Shown: one piece after another, positions 57,736 through 64,000 of the stretch
Position numbering within the stretch: the first letter of the stretch is position 1
Layout of the letters: the number at the start of each line of letters is the position of its first letter
Source of the DNA: Candidatus Zemynaea palustris
Lineage (GTDB): Bacteria; Vulcanimicrobiota; Vulcanimicrobiia; Vulcanimicrobiales; Vulcanimicrobiaceae
Length of the DNA stretch: 64,000 nt
Assembly (NCBI GenBank): GCA_003134695.1
Contig: PLCB01000058.1
Location: 62,001-126,000, forward strand
Reading direction: 5' to 3'
The notes under the pieces: generated by a model
Database searches by the model: none
Told to the model about the DNA's origin: nothing
The model's input: only the letters and a program-made list of their open reading frames with translations
Position numbers and translations under genes: made by a program

Positions 57736-60081
57736 TCATGCCAGCTCGACGATCGTAACGCCGCTGCCGCCTTCGTCGGCGCTGCCGTACCGCAGCGATT
57801 TGACCGCGGCGTGTCCACGCAGATACTCTTGCAGTCCTCGTCCCAAGAGTCCCGTCCCCTTCCCGTGGATCAACCGCAGCGGCGAGAGGCCGAGGAGCTG
57901 TGACTCGTCGAGCCATTTCTCGACCAGCGGCTCGGCTTCGACGAAGCGTTTTCCGCGAACGTCGAGTTCCGTTCGCGCCGAATTCGCGGCGTCGAGTGCG
58001 GCCCCGCCGCTGCGCGCTTTCGCGGTGGGACGCGCCGCCGCGAGACCGGCGCGTCGCGTCACCTGAAGTTCTCGCTTGGGAACGACCGTCTTGAGCACGC
58101 CGACCGAGACCAGCACGTTGTCGCCGTAGTCGTCGACGACCGTCCCTTCGCTTCCGAGGGACGCCACGGTAACCGTATCGCCGACCGAGACCGCCGGTGC
58201 GGTGGACGCGTCCGGGCGAGGCGCCTTGAGCCCCAAATCGCGATGGACCTCGTCAAGAACATTTCCAAGCAGAGCGTTCTGGCCCGGCGTGATGCGCACG
58301 TGAGCGGGACCGCGATCCTTGTTGCGCCGTTCGAGTTCGGTTGCGAACTCGCGCAACGTGCGCGAGAGACGTTCTTCGGCCTGATCGGCGAGTTTGCGCC
58401 GTTCGCGTTCGAGCGCTTCGGCGCGGCGGCGGGCGTTCTCTTGGAGGCTGGTGAGGTGGCCGCGCTCCTTGGCGAGCGCGTCGCGCTCCGCCGCAGCCTG
58501 CGCTCGAATTTCGGCGACTTCGCCGAGCGCCCGATCGTAATCGCGCTCGCTCTCGCCCAGCAGCGCTTCCGCGCGATCGACGACCGTCGGGTCGACGCCG
58601 AGCGCGCGCGCCAGCGGAAACGCCAGCGACTGCCCCGGTGAGCCGAGGTCGAGTTGAAAAGACGGCGCGTACGTCGTCGCGTCGAAGCGGACGCTCGCGT
58701 TCTGGACGCCGGCGGTCGCGTGCGCGAACAGCTTGAGTTCTGTCGCGTGCGTGGTGACGATGCCCCGCGCACACTTGGCCAGCAGCGACTCGAGCAATGC
58801 GATGCCGAGCGCCGCCGAGGAGGCCGGCTCGGTCCCGCCCGCGATCTCGTCGATGAGCACGAGCGAACGGGGCCCCGCGCGTTCGAAGATCGCCCGCAGG
58901 CGGGTCAGATGAGCCGAGAAGGTCGACGTGTTCTCCGCGATCGATTGCTCGTCGCCGATGTCGCAGCCGAGGTCCGAGAAGTCGCCGATCGCCGTCCCCT
59001 CGGCGGCGGGTAATTGCAGTCCGCAGTACGCCATCGCGACGAAGAGGCCGACCATCTTCAGCGCGACCGTCTTGCCGCCCATGTTCGGCCCGCTGATCAC
59101 GATCAAGCGGACGTCCTGGTCGAGCTTGAGCGATTGAGGGACGGCGCGCTCCGCCAGCAGCGGGTGGCGCCCGTTGCGGACGTCGAGCCGCGCTTCGTCG
59201 ACGATCTCCGGCGCGATCGCGTGCATCCGCTCGGCGACGCGGACGCGCGCGAGTACGAGATCGATCTCGGCCAGCACATCGAGATTGATTTCGGCTTGGA
59301 TCGCGTTCTCACCGACCAGCGCCGACAACTCCGCCAAGACGCGCGCGACCTCGCGCTGCTCCTCGATCCGCAGCGCGCGCAAGCGGTTGTTGACGTCCAG
59401 CGCCGCGAGCGGCTCGATGAACAGCGTGTGGCCGCTCGACGACGTGTCGTGGACGACGCCGGGGACTTGGCCCGCAAATTCGACCTTGACGGGGATGACG
59501 AAGCGGCCTTCGCGCAGGGTCACGATCGTATCTTGAATCGCCTTCGCGTACTTCGGCGAACGCAAGATGGCTTGGCAGCGATCGCGCGCTTCGTCTTGCG
59601 CGGAGGCGGCCTGGCGGCGAATGCGCCCGAGTGCCGGCGAGGCGCGGTCGAGCACGTCGCCGCGCTCGTCGAGGGCGTCACCGAGGCGCTTGGTGACCGC
59701 GGCAAGATAGTTCACCGCAGCGCACCGCGCACGTAGCGCCGGCGCATCGCCTGTCGCGGCGCGAATCCGCCGCACCGCTGCGTCCGCGGCGCCGAGCGCG
59801 ATGCCGACGTCGCGCAACTCCTCCCCACCGAGCGATGCGCCGCGCGCGGCCCGGCCGATCGCCTCGTCAACTTCGCGGACGCGTGGCAGATCGAGCGGCT
59901 CCGCCGCGACCACGCTGCGCATCTCGCGCGTCGCCGCCTGCTCGTCGCGTACGTGCTCGAGCCCGGCTTGGGGCACGAGTGCCCGCGCACGAACCGCCGC
60001 ACGATCGCTCGCGGTTTGATGGGCGAGCATCGTTCGAATCGACCCGAAATCGAGCATCTCGAGGCTCCGCTCATCCGCCAA
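57736..60081 (-). CDS. mutS2: MutS2-family endonuclease/ATPase
   Basis: A 781-residue protein, starting TTG. Walker A ISGPNMGGKTVALKMVGL and Walker B LVLIDEIAGGTEPASSAA lie in the MutS ATPase core; a long coiled region follows (ERDALAKERGHLTSLQENAR) and the chain ends with an Smr nuclease domain (ELDVRGKRFVEAEPLVEKWL, LIHGKGTGLLGRGLQEYL). MutS2 suppresses recombination and, in some bacteria, rescues collided ribosomes. It lies 14 bases after gatB. Confidence 0.94.
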   Translation of the reverse strand: MADERSLEMLDFGSIRTMLAHQTASDRAAVRARALVPQAGLEHVRDEQAATREMRSVVAAEPLDLPRVREVDEAIGRAARGASLGGEELRDVGIALGAADAAVRRIRAATGDAPALRARCAAVNYLAAVTKRLGDALDERGDVLDRASPALGRIRRQAASAQDEARDRCQAILRSPKYAKAIQDTIVTLREGRFVIPVKVEFAGQVPGVVHDTSSSGHTLFIEPLAALDVNNRLRALRIEEQREVARVLAELSALVGENAIQAEINLDVLAEIDLVLARVRVAERMHAIAPEIVDEARLDVRNGRHPLLAERAVPQSLKLDQDVRLIVISGPNMGGKTVALKMVGLFVAMAYCGLQLPAAEGTAIGDFSDLGCDIGDEQSIAENTSTFSAHLTRLRAIFERAGPRSLVLIDEIAGGTEPASSAALGIALLESLLAKCARGIVTTHATELKLFAHATAGVQNASVRFDATTYAPSFQLDLGSPGQSLAFPLARALGVDPTVVDRAEALLGESERDYDRALGEVAEIRAQAAAERDALAKERGHLTSLQENARRRAEALERERRKLADQAEERLSRTLREFATELERRNKDRGPAHVRITPGQNALLGNVLDEVHRDLGLKAPRPDASTAPAVSVGDTVTVASLGSEGTVVDDYGDNVLVSVGVLKTVVPKRELQVTRRAGLAAARPTAKARSGGAALDAANSARTELDVRGKRFVEAEPLVEKWLDESQLLGLSPLRLIHGKGTGLLGRGLQEYLRGHAAVKSLRYGSADEGGSGVTIVELA

Positions 60082-60095
60082 CGGACGCGGTGCTT

Positions 60096-61607
60096 CTATG
60101 GGTCTGATCCCGCGATCAGCGCGCGCAGGCGCTCCTCGGCTAATTTCGGATCGGCTTTCCCGCGGCTGGTTTTCATCACCTGACCGATCAGAAACTTGAG
60201 GACCGTCTCCTTTCCGTTCCTGAAGTTCTCGACCGACTCGGCTTGCGCGGCGATGACCTCGCGAACGAAACCGTCGACGGCTGCCGGATCGGAGACTTGA
60301 CCGAGCCCTTCGCGCTCGACGATCTCGGCGGGCGAACCGCCCTCGCTCCAGACGCGCGCGATAATATCTTTCGCGGTCTTCGAGTTGATCGCTCCGCGTG
60401 ACGTAAGATCGACGATCTCGGCCAGCGCCTTGGGTGTCAAAGCCGAGGAAGCGACCGCGGTCGCCGTTTCGTTGGCGAGCCGCGACAGCTCGCCTAGGAC
60501 GAAATTGAGCGTCGCTTGGGGCGCCTCGCTCAGCGCGACCGTTTCCTCGTAGTAGTCGGCGAGGCCGGGCGTGTCGATCAATTGATGCGCTTGTACGACG
60601 GAGACCCTATCGTGCAGGATCAGCCGCTCCAACCGTGGCTGCGGCAGCGTAACCAACTCGTCGCGCAGCCGAGCGATATCGCGCGCCGCGAACTCGATCG
60701 GGACGAGATCGGGGTCGGGGAAGTACCGATAGTCGTGCGCCTCTTCCTTGCTGCGCTGGACGATCGTCGTCTCGGCGACCTCGTCCCAGCCGCGCGTCTC
60801 TTGCACGATGCGCTCGCCGCGCGACAGCGCCTCCGCCTGTCGCGAGATTTCGTTCCCGATCGCGCGTTGCACGCTCCGAAACGAGTTCATGTTCTTGATC
60901 TCGGTCTTCGTCCCGAGTTCGCTCGCGCCCGTGGGGCGAATCGACACGTTGGCATCGCAGCGCAGCGAGCCTTCTTCCATCTTGACGTCGCTGACCCCGA
61001 GCGCGACGAAGGTGCGTTTGAGCGCCTCGAGATAGGCGACCGCTTCCACGGCGCTGCGAATGTCCGGCTCCGAGACGCACTCCATCAGCGGGACGCCGGC
61101 GCGGTTGAAGTCGACGAGCGAATGCGTGCTGCCGCCGAGACGCCCGTCGGTGGAACCGGCGTGGATCGACTTCCCCGTATCCTCTTCGAGGTGGATGCGC
61201 GTCAAACGAATCTGGCGCTGCGTCCCATCCGGCAGCCAGAACGAGACGACGCCGCCGCGGGTGAACGGCGTATCGTACTGCGAGATCTGATAATTCTTGG
61301 GCATGTCCGGATAGAAGTAGTTCTTGCGATCGAACTTCGAAAACGGCGGAATCTCCGCGCCGAAGGCGAGCCCGGCCTTGACGATCGCCTCAATCGCGAG
61401 ACGGTTGGGAACCGGCAGCGCGCCTGGATAGCCGAGACAGACCGGACAGACGTTCGTATTCGGCTCGCTGCCGAAGACGTTCCGGCATCCGCAGAACATC
61501 TTGGTCTCGGTCTTGAGCTCGACGTGGCACTCGATCCCGATGACCGCCTCATACGCACCACCGTTAACCTGCAAGGCGGAATCACCGGCTGCTGCCGTCA
61601 CGCTCAT
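60096..61607 (-). CDS. gatB: Asp-tRNA(Asn)/Glu-tRNA(Gln) amidotransferase subunit B
   Basis: GatB binds the misacylated tRNA and ATP. From ATG 61607 (overlapping gatA) it has 503 residues: AVIGIECHVELKTETKMFCG with zinc Cys, CPVCLGYPGALPVPN, RKNYFYPDMPKNYQISQY, DFNRAGVPLMECVSEPDI and the C-terminal YqeY-like tail (IGQVMKTSRGKADPKLAEER). Presence of GatCAB implies that Gln-tRNA or Asn-tRNA is made by transamidation. Confidence 0.96.
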   Translation of the reverse strand: MSVTAAAGDSALQVNGGAYEAVIGIECHVELKTETKMFCGCRNVFGSEPNTNVCPVCLGYPGALPVPNRLAIEAIVKAGLAFGAEIPPFSKFDRKNYFYPDMPKNYQISQYDTPFTRGGVVSFWLPDGTQRQIRLTRIHLEEDTGKSIHAGSTDGRLGGSTHSLVDFNRAGVPLMECVSEPDIRSAVEAVAYLEALKRTFVALGVSDVKMEEGSLRCDANVSIRPTGASELGTKTEIKNMNSFRSVQRAIGNEISRQAEALSRGERIVQETRGWDEVAETTIVQRSKEEAHDYRYFPDPDLVPIEFAARDIARLRDELVTLPQPRLERLILHDRVSVVQAHQLIDTPGLADYYEETVALSEAPQATLNFVLGELSRLANETATAVASSALTPKALAEIVDLTSRGAINSKTAKDIIARVWSEGGSPAEIVEREGLGQVSDPAAVDGFVREVIAAQAESVENFRNGKETVLKFLIGQVMKTSRGKADPKLAEERLRALIAGSDP

Positions 61608-63091
61608 CGAACCGCCTCGAGCGCCGGCGGGCAGTGTTTCTCGGCGTGGCGCGTGCCGCGTTCGTACGCGTAGGCGACGCCGAGGAGCGCGCGTTCCGCG
61701 AAGAGCGGCGTCGTCAACTCGAGGCCGAGCGGCAGCGGCTTGGCACTGCCCGAAGGCGTCACGTAACCACACGGCACCGAAAGCGACGGCAATCCGGCGA
61801 GCGACATCGGGATCGTGTAGTAGTCCATCAAGTACATGCTGACCGGATCAGATTTCGCGTTGAATTCGAATGCGGGTGACGAAGCCGCGGGGCACGCGAT
61901 GACGTCACACCACTCGAAGGCTGTGTTGAAGTCGGCGGCGATCAGCGTCCGCGCCTTCTGCGCGCGCACGTAGTACGCGTCGTAGTAGCCGCTCGATAGC
62001 GCGTAGGTGCCGATCAGGATGCGGCGCTTGACCTCGTCGCCGAAACCCGCCGCGCGCGTCGCTTCGTAGGTCGCGCCAACGTCGACACCCTCGACGCGCA
62101 GACCGTAGCGCATCCCGTCGAAACGTGCGAGGTTCGACGAGCATTCGGCCGGCGCGATGAGATAGTAGGTCGCCACACCGTAGTCGGCGGTCGGCAACGC
62201 GACCTCGACGAGTTCGGCCCCAAGCCGCTCCAGGTCGCGATACGCCTGCTCGTAGACCGCGCGTACCTCGGGCTCGAGTTTCGCGAGGTCGAATTCGCGC
62301 ACGATCCCGACGCGCAGCCCCTTGAGATCGTCGCGCATCGCGTCGAGCGTGCGCTCCACCGGTCGCTCGACCGTCGTCGCATCGGCCGGATCGGCGCCCG
62401 CAATGATCTCGTAGACGAGCGCGCAATCTTCCACCGATTTCGCGATCGGTCCGATCTGATCGAGCGACGACGCGAACGCGATCAGCCCGTAACGCGAGAC
62501 GCGCCCGTAGGTCGGTTTGAATCCGACGACACCGCAGAACGCCGCCGGTTCGCGAATCGAGCCGCCGGTATCGCTGCCGAGCGCGAACGCCGCCGTCCCC
62601 GATGCGACCGCCGCGGCGCTGCCACCCGACGATCCGCCGGGAACGCGCGAGAGGTCCCACGGGTTGCGCGTCACGCCGAGCGCGCTGTTCTCGCACGACG
62701 AGCCCATCGCGAACTCGTCGAGGTTTGCCTTTCCGACGGGGATCGCGCCGGCGTCGAGCAGACGCTGCACGGCGGTCGCCGTGTACGACGCGACCCAGTT
62801 GCCAAGAATCTTCGAAGCAGCCGTGGTGCGCGTCCCGCTAAGGCACATGTTGTCTTTGATCGCCACCGGCACACCGGCCAGCGGGAGGTTCGCGCCTTTC
62901 GCCAGCGCCGCATCGACGCGGCGCGCTTGCTCGCGCGCGACGTCGTCGACGATCGTGAGATACGCACCGACCGCGCCGTCGCGAGCGTGCGCACGCGCCA
63001 GAGCGTCTTCGGCGATTTCGAGTGCCGAGGTCTTCTTGGCCACAACCGCGCGCGCGATCTCGCGCGCGCCGAGATCCAAGATATCGCTCAT
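61604..63091 (-). CDS. gatA: Glutamyl/aspartyl-tRNA amidotransferase subunit A
   Basis: GatA is the amidase that releases ammonia from Gln. The Ser-cisSer-Lys triad is seen as Lys in VPVAIKDNMCLSG and the serines in VPGGSSGGSAAAVASG and ALGSDTGGSIREPAAF. 495 residues. Its start overlaps gatC by 4 bases and its stop overlaps gatB. Confidence 0.96.
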   Translation of the reverse strand: MSDILDLGAREIARAVVAKKTSALEIAEDALARAHARDGAVGAYLTIVDDVAREQARRVDAALAKGANLPLAGVPVAIKDNMCLSGTRTTAASKILGNWVASYTATAVQRLLDAGAIPVGKANLDEFAMGSSCENSALGVTRNPWDLSRVPGGSSGGSAAAVASGTAAFALGSDTGGSIREPAAFCGVVGFKPTYGRVSRYGLIAFASSLDQIGPIAKSVEDCALVYEIIAGADPADATTVERPVERTLDAMRDDLKGLRVGIVREFDLAKLEPEVRAVYEQAYRDLERLGAELVEVALPTADYGVATYYLIAPAECSSNLARFDGMRYGLRVEGVDVGATYEATRAAGFGDEVKRRILIGTYALSSGYYDAYYVRAQKARTLIAADFNTAFEWCDVIACPAASSPAFEFNAKSDPVSMYLMDYYTIPMSLAGLPSLSVPCGYVTPSGSAKPLPLGLELTTPLFAERALLGVAYAYERGTRHAEKHCPPALEAVR

Positions 63092-63384
63092 CCGGGCTCA
63101 CCCAAGATCCGCGGCACGCGGAAATACGAGCCCTGGCGTTGCGGCGCAGCCTCCAGAACGACGTCGCGCGGCAGCGACGGCCGCGCCACGTCGTCGCGCA
63201 TCACGTTCACGGACGGAATAACCTGCGCGGTCGCGGCGACATCGGCCGTCGGCAACTTTTGAAGCGTCTGGACATGCTCGAGCAGCGCGCCGAGTTGTGC
63301 GCCGAAGCGCTCGACCTCGTCGGAGCTCAATGCGAGACGCGCCAGCTTCGCGACGTACGCGACGTCGATCTGGCCGGATGACAC
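63088..63384 (-). CDS. gatC: Glutamyl/aspartyl-tRNA amidotransferase subunit C
   Basis: A 98-residue GatC, starting GTG. VAYVAKLARLALSSDEVERF and LLEHVQTLQKLPTADVAATA are the helical core; the chain ends near PQRQGSYFRVPRILGE, the GatC C-terminal motif. It overlaps rlmD by one base and gatA by 4. Confidence 0.93.
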   Translation of the reverse strand: MSSGQIDVAYVAKLARLALSSDEVERFGAQLGALLEHVQTLQKLPTADVAATAQVIPSVNVMRDDVARPSLPRDVVLEAAPQRQGSYFRVPRILGEPG

Positions 63385-64000
63385 TAGTCTGCTCCCTCTT
63401 CAGGCCGGTGGAGGATCGCCAGCGCCTCGATGTGTCCGGTCTGCGGAAACATATCGAACGGTTGGACGTCGCCGACCCGATAACCGTCCGCGACCAGATA
63501 CGCGAGATCGCGCGCCAAGGTCGCCGGGTTGCACGACAGATACCAAATCCGCGGAACGCGCGCGCGCACGAGCGCCGCGAGGGTCGGTTCATCGCTCCCC
63601 TTGCGCGGCGGATCGAGGAAGACGACGTCGGCCGCAGCGAGCGTCTCGGCGCCGCGCTTCGTCCGCAGCGTCGCGTCGACGCGCCCCGCCAAAAACGTCG
63701 TGCGTTCGGCAACTAAATTCAGTTCGGCGTTGGCCTTCGCCTCACGCACCGCGTTCGGATTCTCCTCGATCCCGACGACGTGGATCCCCTGTTTCGCGAA
63801 AAATAACGCAAACGTCCCCGCGCCGCAATAAAGATCGATCACGTTCTCGATCCCGGTCAAGCGCTCGCGCAAGAAAGCGAAGATCCTTCCAACCATCTCG
63901 CTGTTGACTTGGAAGAACGACGCCGGCGAGACGCGGAACTGCACCTCGTCGATCGCCTCTCGCATCTCGGCGCGCCCGAAGACCGTCGTCTGCCGGCGGC
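63384..64000 (-). CDS. rlmD: 23S rRNA (uracil-5-)-methyltransferase, 3' part
   Basis: The 5' end lies outside the window; the frame stays open to 64000. Motifs: VQFRVSPASFFQVNSEMVGR, DLYCGAGTFALFFAKQG, VVFLDPPRKGS and WYLSCNPATLARDLAYLV with the catalytic Cys. This is the RumA/RlmD-RlmCD type that methylates uracil in 23S rRNA. It is the first visible gene of the gatCAB-mutS2 operon. Confidence 0.9.
   Translation of the reverse strand, partial: RRQTTVFGRAEMREAIDEVQFRVSPASFFQVNSEMVGRIFAFLRERLTGIENVIDLYCGAGTFALFFAKQGIHVVGIEENPNAVREAKANAELNLVAERTTFLAGRVDATLRTKRGAETLAAADVVFLDPPRKGSDEPTLAALVRARVPRIWYLSCNPATLARDLAYLVADGYRVGDVQPFDMFPQTGHIEALAILHRPEEGAD

Overview
The window is GC-rich bacterial chromosome with tightly packed genes. 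Many of its same-strand genes overlap at the stop and start codons. An OmpA-family protein and a lipoprotein suggest a diderm envelope. A PASTA-type Ser/Thr kinase, SpoIID, type IV pilin-like proteins, MutS2 and GatCAB give a mix seen in deep-branching phyla such as Eremiobacterota/Vulcanimicrobiota (WPS-2) or Armatimonadota. This placement is inference: there is no rRNA gene here and the lineage cannot be proved from the window.

Layout, left to right. 0-12 kb: two pilin-like genes after queA, a secreted repeat protein, SpoIID, a hicAB pair with a frameshifted hicA, then a minus-strand operon running from a hypothetical gene through a penicillin-binding protein, a PASTA kinase and ruvC to ruvA and ruvB. 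12-14 kb: a nitronate monooxygenase-like gene and two small unknown genes. 14.1-18.1 kb: an accessory island of minus-strand antitoxin/toxin-like modules (DUF4160/DUF2442, a second DUF2442, HicBA, HicAB), a DUF4239 membrane protein, and a small gene family with one intact and one decayed copy. 18.1-19.1 kb: a LuxR-type HTH protein and small uncertain genes.

19.2-24.8 kb: a five-gene envelope operon, in transcription order an RDD membrane protein, a MauE-thioredoxin-thioredoxin fusion, a Tat-exported protein with about 70 cysteines, a lipoprotein, and an OmpA protein with Met/Asn heptads. I read it as a dedicated disulfide-forming and secretion module, and it is the best candidate for an undescribed system here. 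24.9-30.1 kb: carB, a two-TIR-domain protein, and a nucleotidyltransferase with a small partner protein. 30.2-36.2 kb: a minus-strand operon (SpoIIE phosphatase, DUF58, WtpA-like binding protein, BatA-like vWA protein, pdxH, cytochrome c, DNA glycosylase). 36.3-38.5 kb: a Na+/H+ antiporter and a methyltransferase.

38.5-49.9 kb: nine minus-strand genes that all overlap, valS-pyrR-pyrB-pyrC-carA-BatD-like-moxR-unknown-penicillin acylase, which join translation, pyrimidine synthesis and an envelope MoxR module in one transcript. 50-54.3 kb: a large secreted zinc metalloprotease and three small exported proteins, one built from 72-bp tandem repeats. 54.3-64 kb: tRNA-Pro(GGG) with a bidirectional terminator, HU, aroQ, hslO, tyrS, mutS2, the gatCAB operon and the 3' part of an rlmD-type 23S rRNA methyltransferase.
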